Origin: Arachnopeziza araneosa
Lineage: Eukaryota; Ascomycota; Leotiomycetes; Helotiales; Arachnopezizaceae
NCBI GenBank assembly: GCA_003988855.1
Contig: QYAI01000011.1
Coordinates: 248,001-312,000 of the forward strand
DNA length: 64,000 nucleotides
Direction: 5' to 3'
The notes beneath the pieces were generated by a model that saw nothing but the letters and a program-made list of their open reading frames with translations, was not told the origin of the DNA and made no database searches. Within the stretch, counting starts at the first letter, position 1. Every line of letters starts with the position of its first letter. Shown piece after piece: positions 1 through 10,931 of the stretch. Both the position numbers and the translations under genes were made by a program.

Positions 1-355
1 ATGCTTCAAAGCTATTGGAAACAGTGGGACGAAGTGCAGACCGAGTATCTTGAGCTCGGAATTCAAGTGTTCGGGCCTGAAGCCTTCCACGAGGAAGCCA
101 TTGAAGGAATTAAGGATGGCTACAAGAAAGGACTGGAGCACCTGAAACTTGAACACAATACTGGGGCAAATGGGTTTGAGGCCGAGGTTGAAGAATTGAG
201 TGCGGACATTCTGGAAAAGGTCAAGAGGTCTGAGAAGGTAAGAAAACCCTTTCTGGCATCAAATATTTAGAGCTGAGTTTTATCTCGATGAATAGGAACT
301 GGACGCAGCAGTGAAGAAAGAGCAAGCAAAATTTCTTCAGCACCTCCTCGCTTAA
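1..355 (+). CDS. C-terminal part of an unrecognised coiled-coil protein (5' end probably outside the window)
   Basis: I do not recognise this protein. Two exons are supported, 1-237 and 296-355, joined by a 58-nt intron with a GTAAGA donor and an AATAG acceptor. They encode 98 residues ending in ...KFLQHLLA. The protein is charged and mostly helical, rich in Glu and Lys, with a heptad-like C-terminal half from about residue 55 that suggests a coiled coil. An aromatic cluster near the start (YWKQWDEV) looks like the middle of a domain rather than a natural N-terminus. The ATG at base 1 may therefore be an internal methionine of a gene beginning upstream. The splice reading is convincing because the frame is kept and helical character continues across the junction. 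No function is assigned. Confidence 0.5.
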
Positions 356-1423
356 ATTTGGGCCTGGAGAGAAAGATGCTGCTGCTCAATAATTGTTCAT
401 AGAGGCCAACCAACTCAACATTAAAGATACATTGCGGTGAGTTCGCTTGGCGGGTTTTGCTTCAGTGATAAAGGATTACTAGAAGACCAGCTAGCAATCT
501 TTAAGATGTCGCAATATAACGAGCAAGCACAATTGTTGCTGATCCCATGCATCCAAACTCTCCTGAGGTCATCAACTGTGGATCTCGTATGATCTCATCC
601 AAAAGGTCTCTTAGGGTGGCAAGCTTCGGGAAGCAGGCACACCTACTTCTGCGGCAACAGCAATCATGTCTACCAGGGATTCATACAATACAACCAAATG
701 CCAGTGACCAAAAATATGTGGAAAAAGCTCTACTACCTGACAAAAGAGCAATTGTGAGCGCGGAAGCATAGCGACCGTTGCAAAGCGAGGATAGCCGCCC
801 TGGATTGCCGAGTTTTACTCCTCCATCAGTTTTCGTCCTATCACCTCCCCATGTTGAAGGCTTGATCATTTCTGCCCACGCCTTTCGCCCTAGACCCAGC
901 ATCTTGTCAAAAATGTCCTATATTCCTGCCGGCCATTGGCGATCTCGGAGCTGGTAGTGGCGGCAACAACGTTTAGACGGCATCTCCAATTCCTCTCGAT
1001 GTCCGTTGCGGAGTAAGAGCACATTTCAAGATGCTGTCATGGTTCCACTTCCTAGTTTCTTCCCAGAATTCGGGTAGTAATGAAGGGCAGGTTTCTAGTG
1101 TAGAAGTATCTGCAAAATCCCTTAAAGTGCCACGATTCATCCATTAATAGCAGGACTCCACTACGTACAGCATAAGCTATCGTTTTAGTGGAGAATTGGG
1201 ATAAGACTTACGATTTAAAGCCCCATACTGTCCCTTACCTCATTACCTTATAACTAGGCCTTGTGACTCGGGTACATTTTCTTTATACTCCAGCTATCTT
1301 GTCTTCATCTTCTCTTGGTTGACTTCAAATTCCCATTCCTATCCTCACTTACTCTCTTATCATTCGAGCTTCCAACATCGACAGGTTACTGCTTCTACAG
1401 CTGTTTATCATTCTCGTTAATCT
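356..1423. other. Intergenic, 1.07 kb, upstream of the aminotransferase
   Basis: No gene-like reading frame is convincing here; short frames at 547-771 and 681-902 have no family resemblance. The last 150 bases before 1424 are pyrimidine-rich (about 1270-1400), as is usual for fungal promoters and 5' leaders. Confidence 0.6.
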
Positions 1424-2996
1424 ATGGCTCCTTCTGCTATTAGAGATGTCCAGGAGACCTCAGAACTCACTTCCGCCGCAATCACCCAAAAAATTGCTGA
1501 GACCGCACCATCACTTCTCAAGAAGTATGTCATTGTTCAATCAAGCGTGAGTTAATATATATACTAACTATCTATCAGTGGCTTAAAGTCCTTCCTTAAG
1601 CCGCTAGATGCCTCGAGATTAAAATTTACCCAGACCACCACTCCCATGGCTGTACCCTCTCCAGGCGATCCTATCATTCTAACAGCTTCTCAATGCACCG
1701 ACCACATGATCACCGCCGTCTGGAAAGCTGATTACGGCTGGGATGACCCTGAGCTTAAACCATACGGAAATCTTTCTCTCGCACCTACAGCATCCGTTCT
1801 TCATGTAAGGCCTAACCTCATTGCTAATTGTGATTCTCTCTTACCAGAGCTCCAAAGCTTGGGGCCCGTTTCGGGAGCACCATACCCCATGCCATCTCTC
1901 TATCTCTACTTTTGAAACGGCTCATAAACTCCAGAGTGCCCTAAAATTTCCGAACTATTTTGCTGATTTTGGCGATAGTACGCAACTGAGTGCTTCGAAG
2001 GCATGAAAATGTACCGAGGATACGACGGTAGACTTCGCCTTTTCAGACCTGACGCGAATTGTCGACGGATGTTAATGTCTTCTACCCGCATCTCTCTCCC
2101 TGGCTTTGATCCCAAGGAACTTGAAAAGTTGATTATTGCTATGGTGGCTATAGATGGCCCAAAATGGCTCCCAAAGTCCCGTCCCGGAACATTTCTTTAC
2201 CTACGACCTACAATGATCGGTTCAGCCGCTGCTCTTGGGGTAGCTACTCCAAAAGAAGCGACTCTCTTTGTGGTCGCAACTTTCATGCCACCGATGGATC
2301 ATACTTCGGGAATGAAGCTCCTCGCTTCTCAAAATGGTGTCCGAGCCTGGCCTGGTGGATTTGGATTTGCGAAGGTCGGGGCTAATTACGGTCCTAGTCT
2401 CATGGCGAATAGTGAAGCTAGAGCGAGAGGCTATGACCAAGTGCTTTGGCTATTAGATGGAATGGTTACTGAAGCTGGAGCCAGCAATTTCTTTGTGGTA
2501 TGGAAGACGAGAGAGGGCGCCTTGCAGCTTGTCACAGCTCCCCTCGAAGGAAAGATTATTTTAGACGGTGTCACAAGACGAAGTATCTTACAACTGGTAA
2601 GGGAAAGACTTGGGGAAAGTGGAGAGGCAGCCCTTGAATCTCTCGATGTCATTGAAAGGAAATTCACAATGGATGACATTGCTGAGGCCGTTCAAGAAGG
2701 AAGAATGGTCGAGGCTTTTGCGGCTGGTACTGCAGTAAGTCCCACTTGTCCAAATCGTATATCGTGTTAAACCATCATCTCAAACCCACATGTACCGGCC
2801 GCGTTGACGCTCATCTTAGTATTTCGTCTGCTCAGTTTCGGTGATCAACTATAAAGATCAAGATCTTCAGATTCCCACTATCTTGGGTGAAAGTGGCAAA
2901 TATGCTGCTAAGGTGAAAACCTGGCTGAAGGAAATCATGTACGGCGACCGGAGCCATCAATGGGGTGTAGTCGTTGAGGAGAAGGAAGGCTTTTGA
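1424..2996 (+). CDS. Branched-chain amino-acid aminotransferase (PLP fold type IV)
   Basis: This enzyme transfers the amino group between leucine, isoleucine or valine and 2-oxoglutarate, the last step of their synthesis and first of their breakdown. Exons are 1424-1524, 1579-1804, 1979-2734 and 2820-2996, giving 419 residues, a normal family length. Family landmarks are in order: the substrate-side block TECFEGMK, the R-G-Y-D-G-K/R-like stretch (MYRGYDG), RAWPGG followed by AKVGANYGP, which holds the PLP lysine (near residue 240), the E-A-x-x-x-N-x-F loop (TEAGASNFF) and AGTAYFVC at the last splice junction. The N-terminus (MAPSAIRD) has no clear mitochondrial presequence, so a cytosolic form is more likely, but that is inference. 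Intron 2 is 174 nt and contains a second possible acceptor near 1848; only the acceptor at 1978 keeps the conserved H-YATECF join. Confidence 0.93.
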
Positions 2997-3602
2997 GAGT
3001 CTTGACTTACTATAGAACCCTGGATATCGTGTAAAATTGGTTTGGATCTTGAAGGATTGCTGAGATCCTTCAGGAGGGCATATCGCAAGTACAGATATGG
3101 GGAAATAAATTTTGCATTTGCGCTAGGTAGCTCACGAGGTTGATCTTCTTGTCGCATGGCGTTCAAGCGTAATTTAATGACGTAGAAGGTAATTTAAAAT
3201 ATTAATGAAACAAGTTCAAAAGTACTTGTTGCAATGATATCCATATACTGTATAGTCATCAACACAGTCTTCTGAGGGGTGTACTAAGAAGTTCAAGAGG
3301 CATTGAAAGAACGAAAGAGAGATAGCTAAGCGGCTGGATATTAGTGTTCTGCTTACTCCATATATTGTTCTCGCATGGAAATAATTACAACTGAAATATC
3401 TTCTAAATCTTGAATAGCGAGGTTCAGGGCAGAGTTCGGTCATCAATTCATGGAAACTCCACCTTGACACAGAGGTAGTAGTGTGCAAAACAATGCAACG
3501 CAACGTAACACCACCGAATGACCAAAAATTATCAGTCCATGGTGAAGCCTCGTGATGAATCCTATCCCAGACTCCAAAAGCAAAGCAATATCAACCTGAC
3601 TT
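2997..3602. other. Intergenic, 606 nt, between convergent genes
   Basis: This holds the 3' flanks of the aminotransferase and the AIM34-like gene. I see no coding or RNA signal in it. Confidence 0.6.
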
Positions 3603-4397
3603 CTAGGCAGCTTTGGGTCCATTCTTTGGGCCAAGAAAATCATCAAGAAACCCATTCCAAATCTGCTTCAGCGTGCCTGGCTGTGGAAGTTCTTTAGCTA
3701 CTGATGAGAAACCAACCGTCAACTTATCGAGACTGATATCAACACCATCATTGCCAACCACTTCACTAATAGTAGCAGGAATGACGTCTTCAGGGTGGCT
3801 CGCAACAATGCTGATTTCTGGTCTGGGAACAGCACCATCAAGTTCTTCGGCAGCATGCGCGGACTCAGGTGATCGATCCGGGCTATAGTTGTCTGGGAGG
3901 AGAGGTACACGGAGCTTCGCAAAGGGATTCTTAGGTGGAGCTTCAGGTACTTCGGGAAAGTAGAAGAAATCAATGGTGGATGAATCACGGGCTGCTTGTC
4001 GAACGGCAGAGGTTTTGAAGCCTTGCATCAAGTGGCCTGTCTTGTAAATAGCGGGATTCTTGAGGGTTGTTGGACGGCGACCAGGTGCGGTAGATTGGTG
4101 GAAGCCATGTGAGCCAACAATGTCAAACGCTGCCAGCCTGTCAACGAGCTATTGCATGTTAGCGATCGGTGGGATGGGCGGAATTCACTAGGGGATCTAT
4201 ACATCGGCTTTGCTACCAGATTTGCTCAGACCACGTTTGGCGCACTCCGCCTTGAGATCTTTCAAATTGCGGGGTAGGTATCTTGAGGCGCGACTCTGCG
4301 AATCGAGGAGACCAGACGGCCGGCCGGCATTGGCACTTGATGAGATACTGCGTATTACCAGGGAAAACCTGGCCATTTGTGCGGTGACTCGAGACAT
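3603..4397 (-). CDS. SAP-domain mitochondrial protein, AIM34-like
   Basis: The exons are 4397-4203 and 4148-3603 on the minus strand, joined by a 54-nt intron (GTATAG donor, GCTAAC branch point, CAATAG acceptor), encoding 246 residues. The junction restores a SAP motif: LKDLKAECAKRGLSKSGSKAD runs into LVDRLAAFD, about residues 50-75. SAP motifs usually bind nucleic acid. Downstream the stretch MQGFKTSAVRQAARDSSTID matches my memory of the fungal AIM34 family, whose yeast member is mitochondrial and of unknown role. The chosen ATG at 4397 gives MSRVTAQMARFSLVIRSISS, a basic, serine-rich presequence-like start. The frame stays open upstream to about 4622 without another ATG. The family assignment is moderately sure, the SAP motif more so. 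Confidence 0.75.
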
Positions 4398-5115
4398 GTC
4401 TTTTCCGGTCGAGGGATCGAGAGGATTAGCTGCGAATATCGTAGGAGCACCCACAGGTCGTGATGTAATAGAGCGCGGAAACGAGAATTGAGAGCAGAAG
4501 GAGTTCAGAGAAGGACGGATATCTCTTGTTGTTGTTTGCAGAAATGTCAGAAGCGCGGATGATGAAGTGTTGGATGATGTTAGTGATAAGGTGTTGACCT
4601 CGATAAGGAGATGATGAGTGCGCTAGACAAGGGCAGCTGCTTTGCTGACAGGGTAAGCTTAGCGGCCGCTTCCGCTTTTCTGGGGATTCAACATCACGGG
4701 ACTATTGACATCTACCTATGGCTTTATAATCTGAAAATCTAATATTTTTCATCATTGTCCTAGATTCTATCGAGTATTTGTCTGAAAGGACGAAAAATCT
4801 GGGTCGGCTATCGGAGTTAAAGCATTTTCTTGCTCAACAGCTCTGATGCCTTTGTACAAAGGACAGTAAAGACATCGGGCTCTTCCCGCCGCCGCGCAAT
4901 GCTCCCACACCACCATCAGGATGTCTTCGTAAGTCTATCCTTTACAATACGAAGATTCTTTCAAGTCGTACTGACTTTATTTTGCATTTCCCACATCGGC
5001 CTAGCCTAGTTCTCACACGTAGTGGATGATTCTAGGCACTCTCCAATTCTAAATTTCCACGCATCAAGACATGTTGATGCTCAAGCTTTTAGTAACTAAA
5101 GCAAAGTCCATTCGC
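4398..5115. other. Intergenic, 718 nt
   Basis: This contains the promoter of the AIM34-like gene and the 3' flank of ICE2. A short ATG with a GTAAGT-like site at 4921-4930 leads nowhere convincing. Confidence 0.55.
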
Positions 5116-6547
5116 TCAATCCAGCTTCCAGTGGCTTGTCAATGTATCATCCACATCCTCTTTCCCTAAATAGAGCTCGAATGCGTAGAGAGCCATAGTC
5201 GCTACTACATTGATCCATCTCCAGATATTTCCTCCTGAATCACCTCCTTGCGTCGTCCACCATTCGGTCTCGGTACCCTCGGAAGACGTCGTGGAGAAAT
5301 GTTGCATCAGGAGACTTGTGTAGACTGCAACCAGAATACTGGGACTAAACCAGCTGAGTAGGCCAAGAATTTTTCCGGCTCCATCACTGTCATCGAGGCT
5401 TGGTTCTTGTGATAATTCACGAGCTCCAGATTCTCGGACAGCCGGAATAATCCTCGTGGCCGAATAGAAAACCAATATCCGATACGCCAGTGAAATTATG
5501 ACCGATGGTGTAATCGTTTGGAATGCAGCATATAGAAACGTGAAACTCGAATGGACCGCCGAGGGAAGTGTAGATAGGAGATACAGAATGGTGGTGTATG
5601 AGGCCATGATAATTGGTGGGAAAGGCGGAAACTCAGGTTGACTTGGCGGCTCCGGGCTCTCTGAGGTCGATGTAGGCATATAGTCGGTGAAAATTTGGTA
5701 TATACAGAGGACAACGTATGCAAAGAGGAGAGAGCTCTCCACTGGGTTGCCTCTGCCACTACCAATCCCCCAAGCGCATAGGAACACTGCGCATGTTATA
5801 GTCACTCCTATGAGGGTCGCATCCACATTACTGATCTCTGGGAAGTTTGTTATCCGCCAGAGAAAATAGACTGCGCTGGATATTATGGATGCCGAGAGAA
5901 CGAGTAATCCAATCTAGAAATGGTGAGCTACATTCAATCTAGCAAGAATGAAAGTCTGCCTAAAGGGAAGCACAACACTCATGCTTTGTTGCAACATTTT
6001 ACACGCTAGCAAAGGAGAAGCGACATACCATCCATATATCACTTCGAGTACGATTGACAAGCCATCTGGTGATTTGCCCAGCGGCTTGAATAACAAGTAG
6101 ACTGCAAAACCCCTCTGCGAGTTGAAAGAAGGGGGTGGAATATCTGAGCAACTTGTCCCATGTTCCAACAGTGAGCATCTCCAATAGCCCTCCTGAGCCG
6201 AATATCCATTCTTTGATGGTGATATTCTGTGCTCTTTTCCCATCGAAAGTCCTTGCCACCCAATCTCCACTACTGTTTGCATCCACGGCAAAGCGGTTCA
6301 TGCTCCAAATAAGCAATCCTGGGATCAACACCCACTGGGCTATGCCAATCACCTGTAACAGTGCCCATCGTATTCTTGAGTTGTCCGGTGTCGCTAGCTT
6401 CACTGTTGAGTAGAAGAAGTAAAAATAAAAGAGGCTCAGCGAGAACGCTAGACCACATTCTCGTCCACCCACATCGAAGGCGATAGGTATCGAGAGGATG
6501 ATGGAGAGTAAGAATATAGCCGAGGAGAGAACTCGAAAGAAGAACAT
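5116..6547 (-). CDS. ICE2: ICE2 family ER membrane protein
   Basis: Exons are 6547-6029 and 5913-5116 on the minus strand (115-nt intron), encoding 438 residues; the yeast protein is about 490. The protein is polytopic. Hydrophobic stretches begin right after the start (FRVLSSAIFLLSIILSI), and the family blocks are visible: AFDVGGRECGLAFSLSL, TPDNSRIRWAL, WVLIPGLLIW and, near the end, the conserved GAGKILGLLSWFSPSILVA. ICE2 acts in the ER membrane in cortical ER inheritance and in membrane expansion, and in yeast it restrains the Nem1-Spo7 phosphatase. The ATG at 6547 is chosen because residue 2 onward matches the usual short cytosolic start; an in-frame extension upstream is GC-rich and unlike the family. 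It is divergent from MYG1. Confidence 0.9.
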
Positions 6548-7342
6548 CAGCGCTGTTGACGCTGGAGCCCGCTTTGGCGTGCGCCCAGTTTGGATATGGT
6601 GGTGCTTGCGCAGTTCTCCTGTGTTCGTCTGCCTAAACAAAAGCGTAGACGCGTGGGCGATATTCCAGAGGGACTCGCCCAATATGCCACTGCAGCGTAG
6701 AGCCGCGTCGCGACCTTGCTGTCACGCCCAAGATTTTGTTCGTCCCCCCAACGGCTGGCCTTATCAAGCGTTCCGAGGGGTCGGGGTCGTTTTTGTTTGC
6801 TGTGGAGGGTTTCCCGGTGGAACGCTGGGGAGCTGTGCGAGCTCTGAAGAGAAGTAGAAGATGTCTCCTTGACAAATCGGAGTGGATGCGGGTTGCCTGA
6901 CCTTGAAGGTTGGCGAGGTTGAGCCAATCTTGCTTCTGTCGCGTGTGTTGCTGGTAGACCAGGGTCGGCGGCTTGTGTGGGAGGTCGACTATGGTAAAAA
7001 AAAAAAAATATCGACACGGGTCGGTCCTGCAGGCTGTTTGGTGAGATTCGAGATGCTCTTCAGTGTCACTGACGGCAGACTTCATGAAGCGCCATGGTAG
7101 AACAGAGCAGACGGAGGGTTTCCAACACTGTGTCCTTCTAGTAGAACAGGTGGGATGTCTTGGATCCCCACCTCAAGAGGGTCGACATTGTGTATCTCTC
7201 GGGAGGGAGTTAGTTACATGTGCAAGTGTTTTACACCGCTTCATTCTGCCCATCCCCCTTCTTGCCTAGGGAAGGTCGGCAGTGCAGTTGGAAAGCAAAA
7301 CAAAGCCAAAGATTCGCTTCCACGTCCACCATCAATCCCTTA
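6548..7342. other. Divergent promoter region of ICE2 and MYG1
   Basis: 795 nt, more GC-rich than its surroundings. A run of 13 A residues lies at 6996-7008, a common nucleosome-excluding element in fungal promoters. Overlapping long frames on the minus strand (6547-7085) look like by-products of base composition. Confidence 0.6.
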
Positions 7343-8569
7343 ATGCTCCGCAACTCATCCAGAATGGCGGAAACAGCAGCAAAAAGACTGAAGCCCTCAC
7401 CCGTTACCATTGCCACTCATAATGGGTAAGTGTCTGGTCCTAGAGAAATAGAACCGTCAAGCTTGAAATGCGATCTTGGGCTGCCCTACCCGATCTAATA
7501 TGCCAATGCTAATCCTTTCCCTGACCACAGACACTTTCACGCCGATGAAGCTCTGGGTAAGCCCGATTATTTGACATCATCTCATTCTTACTAACTAGTT
7601 CAATCAGCCGTTTATATGTTGAGAACATTGCCAGTTTATAAGACTTCTCAGCTCATCCGGACACGGGATCCGGCCCTCCTCCAAACTTGCCACACTGTGG
7701 TAGACGTAGGAGGTGAGTACAACGCGGCAGCCAACCGTTACGATCACCACCAGCGTGGTTTCGATACCACGTTCCCCAGTCGACCTACCAAACTGTCTTC
7801 GGCGGGGCTGGTCTATCTCCATTTTGGCAAGGCGATCATTGCTCAACATCTGGGAGTCTCTGAAGACACCTCTGAGGTTCAAGTCATCTGGGAGAAGATC
7901 TATAAGAGCTTCGTCGAAGCATTAGATGCTCACGATAATGGTATCTCGGCTTACGATCCTAAGGGAATCACTGCAGCAGGACTTGAGAAGAGATTCAGCG
8001 ATGGAGGCTTCTCACTGGGCGCCGTAGTCTCGAGATTAAATCCAAATTGGAATGACCCTGCTCCGTCAGATCCTATCGAGGCACAGAGGCTTGAGGATGA
8101 GAAGTTTTTGGCCGCCAGCATCAGGATAGGCGAGGAGTTCGCCAGAGAGCTTGATTACCACTCCAGGGCATGGCTGCCAGCGAGAGAGATTGTTCACAAA
8201 GCCTTCGCAAAGCGCCAAGATTATGACTCTGAGGGTCGGCTCTTGGTCTTTGAGGGCCAATCCGTTCCTTGGAAAGACCATCTTTACACTCTCGAGGAAC
8301 AGGATGGTCAGCAATCCAAGGTCCTTTATGTCCTATATCCTGAAAAACCAACCCCTGATTCCAAATGGAGGATTCAAGCTGTACCCGTCAGCAAAGATTC
8401 TTTTGAGAGCAGAAAACCATTGCCCGAGGCTTGGAGGGGGTTTAGGGATGAAAAGCTAGATGAGATCTCTGGAATAGGTGGCTGTGTTTTTGTCCACGCT
8501 GCTGGGTTTATTGGCGGCAACAAGACATTTGATGGCGCCAAGGAGATGGGTCTAAAAGCTTTGACTTGA
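7343..8569 (+). CDS. MYG1: MYG1 family exonuclease (DHH-like)
   Basis: Exons are 7343-7425, 7531-7556 (26 nt) and 7608-8569, encoding 356 residues. Splicing gives the family N-terminus IATHNGHFHADEALAVYMLR, followed by RTRDP, DVGGEYN and the metal-binding YDHHQRGFD. The end carries GGCVFVHAAGFIGGN. MYG1 proteins are DHH-related 3'-5' RNA exonucleases, reported in nucleus and mitochondria and linked to coordinating RNA processing between them. Two in-frame ATGs compete as start: 7343 (MLRNSSRMAETAAKRLK) and 7364 (MAETAAKRLK). The first adds a short basic stretch that could aid mitochondrial import, the second a nuclear-like one. The tiny second exon is certain because without it the HFHADEA motif is lost. 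Confidence 0.93.
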
Positions 8570-8895
8570 TGATAAGCGGTTGTGGAGAGGCATTGCATGG
8601 CGTTGATTAGGTAAAAGGGAAAATTTCACGAAGGTGTTCTTGAGAACTACTGGAGGCGAATGAATCACCACTTTAACCAACAGAATGAATTGTGTAAAGG
8701 ATTGCATTTTTTTGTTCGTGTTATCATTGCACAGCGTGAAATCCCTACCCATTCCACCAGAAAATTGTACAGTGAAGCCCTTATGTGAAAGCTCAAAAAC
8801 CCCCCTTACCATACGCCAAATGCCCATCAATCGCTAAGCATCGCCATCTCTGACGACAAGGCGACTCATTCATCCATGTTATGTGCTGAGTACAC
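8570..8895. other. Intergenic, 326 nt, between convergent MYG1 and endosulfine genes
   Basis: 3' flanks only; nothing recognised. Confidence 0.55.
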
Positions 8896-9422
8896 CTATC
8901 TTCGAATTGGGATGCCAGGGGGTGGGCTAATACTCTCATTCACCCTCTCCGTTTTATTCTCCTTATCATCTACCTCATCTGCACTCGTTTCCCTATTCAG
9001 AAAGCTGCTCTCCTTCACCGGGCTACCACTTTGGAGGCCAGCAGGGCCTCCGGGATGGATATTGCCATTGCCGCTACCACCTTGGTTTGCAGCACCAACG
9101 CCCGGAGACGAGAGGTGAGGAATATTCTCTGGTAGAGGGTGCTGAGAGCCAACACTGCCTGTGTCGACGGAACTCGCTTTACCAGCCTTAGAGAGAGCGT
9201 AATCACCCGAGTCGAAGTATTTACGCTCCTTGAGGTGCTTTGCAAGGTGGTCAGACTTGGAGGGGAGTTTGCCGTAGAGACGGAAGAGGCGTTGCTCGTC
9301 AGGGGAGAGAGACTATAAGCTAGTTAGAACTTGGGTATGAAGGGTTGAGGGGTAGAGATTGAAGCAAGAAGGAATGAGGAACTGACGCTGATATCGACTT
9401 TGTTCTTCTGGTGGGGATTCAT
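8896..9422 (-). CDS. IGO1: Endosulfine (ENSA/ARPP-19/Igo1 family), PP2A inhibitor
   Basis: Exons are 9422-9387 (36 nt) and 9312-8896 on the minus strand, encoding 150 residues. The 72-nt intron has a GTCAGT donor and a TATAG acceptor. The core reads DEQRLFRLYGKLP, then LKERKYFDSGDYALSK. FDSGDY is the diagnostic endosulfine motif and its serine (about residue 47) is the site phosphorylated by Greatwall/Rim15 kinase. The phosphorylated protein inhibits PP2A-B55, controlling mitotic entry, quiescence and survival of starvation-related mRNAs. The C-terminal half is low-complexity, rich in Gly, Asn, Ser and Pro, as in other fungi. It is divergent from SFM1. The gene is easy to miss because a longer frame in another register overlaps exon 2. 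Confidence 0.93.
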
Positions 9423-10144
9423 GATGAGATTGGTTTTGCGTGAGGGGTATTCTTTCCAGGAGAATGAGTTGAGGACAGATTTTGGAAGTAGTGACGTGCG
9501 CAGAGGTGTTAAACTCACCAGTCAGAGCTGTCGAGTTTGATATTTTGTTGCTGTGTTGTTGGCGGCGTTGCGGAGTGACGACGAAGATGCTAGAGAATCG
9601 ATCCCTGGCCTTAACAGCGGGGTCAACTTTTTGTTATCCCGCGTGACTGGGGAGGGGCAAGTGAATCGAACGATTTATTTGGGACTGACAGAGGTCGATC
9701 TCAGCCGACAATTCTATTTGAGACCGATGGAAGACTCGAAAATTGATCGCACTGCCTTGGGTAGTCTCGATTGCCCACGAGAATAGCTTCTGGAGGTCTT
9801 GGAAGCGGATGAGGGGTGAGGTTGGCCTTTAAACGCCATGCCTCATTGGGGTGGTGTCGGGTGAATGAAAAGACTGGAAAAAGCTCGGTGATATCAGAAT
9901 CGGTCTCTTTTATTTTTAAAGCTTCCAGGTAAGCTCTAGAGCACTCAACTTCCACCTCTGCCACGCGTGATCTTGACCATTTCCTCGAGTCTTTTCTGGA
10001 GCTGCTTCCTCCGAGCTGATACTGAGTCCAATCTTGAAAGAAGTCTACTGTGAAACTCAGCGTGCACTTTTCTGGTGCGGGATTGTAGACCAAAGTCATA
10101 TCTGCAATTACAATACCCAATATCTGGATCCACTCTCCGCCACT
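9423..10144. other. Divergent promoter region of endosulfine and SFM1
   Basis: 722 nt. A 157-codon minus-strand frame (9701-10174) overlaps the SFM1 start, has no family resemblance, and is treated as chance. Confidence 0.55.
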
Positions 10145-10931
10145 ATGGCCTCCAAAAAATACATCGTTGAACACCTTGATGATGAGCTTGGTCCCTGGTC
10201 TCAGCTTGAGTACTTAACCATAGCAAAAGAATCCCATCAGGCGGGCGCCAACTTCTGCTTATCCTCTGTTCCAGCTTCTTTGGTGCTCCCAGAGCCTTTG
10301 AAATCTGTACCTGGTTTCACAGCAGATGGCCGCAGTGTCGAGGCTATTTATGCAGAAGAAAAGTCCCGAGTTTGCTTGCTTGACCCATCGGCAGCCACCG
10401 AATTGAGTCCCGAGGACGGAGACAAGTTTGATGTCTTTCTCTTTGGGGGCATCTTAGGCAAGTCATTGAAATCTGTCTCTGGAAATCATACCGATGGTGC
10501 TAATAGCGCTTAGGGGACGACCCACCACGAGGTAACAAGGTTAATACAGCTTTCGATTTGACATGCAGCTTACACCCGTAGACAGAACCTCAGAGTTAAG
10601 AAAAAAAGGGTTCGAGGGACGCCGCCTAGGTCCTAAGCAGATGACTACTGATACTGCGGTCAGAGTAACGAGACTAGTGACGCAGGACAAGAGTGAACCT
10701 CATTTGGGGATATCTGGCGAACTACAAGCTTACTGTCGTCTAGTTCCGCTTGATCAAATACAATATCATGATTATCCCGAAATCCGGGTCAGTAAACACG
10801 AAAGTATCTCAATGCCTTTTCGGTACGTCAAGGACAAGAATGGAGAATTAGTAATGCCAGAAGTAAGTGATAAGTATGGGCCTAACAGGAGTGTTAATAC
10901 TGACTGGGTATTGAGGGGATGCCAGAGTTGA
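10145..10931 (+). CDS. SFM1: SPOUT-type protein arginine methyltransferase SFM1
   Basis: Exons are 10145-10457, 10514-10531 (18 nt) and 10582-10931, encoding 226 residues. The start MASKKYIVEHLDDELGPWSQLEY fits the family, followed by DVFLFGGILG-DDPPRD-RTSELRKKGFEGRRLG. The GGILGDDPP/RTSELR core belongs to the knotted SPOUT S-adenosylmethionine fold and is only restored by splicing. SFM1 monomethylates an arginine of ribosomal protein uS3 in yeast. Intron 1 (10458-10513) must use a GC donor (GCAAGT) and ends GCTTAG; intron 2 (10532-10581) is GT-AG. The C-terminus (LDQIQYHDYPEIRV... WVLRG) also matches. The substrate is inferred from the yeast member. Confidence 0.9.

Noticed and set aside
4921..5050. 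Possible tiny gene starting ATGTCTTC with a GTAAGT-like donor
   Set aside because: Any splice gives fewer than ten codons before a stop; no family fits.
6547..7085. Two overlapping minus-strand ORFs of about 150 codons upstream of ICE2
   Set aside because: Both run through a GC-rich promoter and past ICE2's proper ATG, with no conserved motif.
9701..10174. 157-codon minus-strand ORF overlapping the SFM1 start
   Set aside because: No family resemblance, overlaps a confidently spliced gene on the other strand, and sits in its 5' leader.
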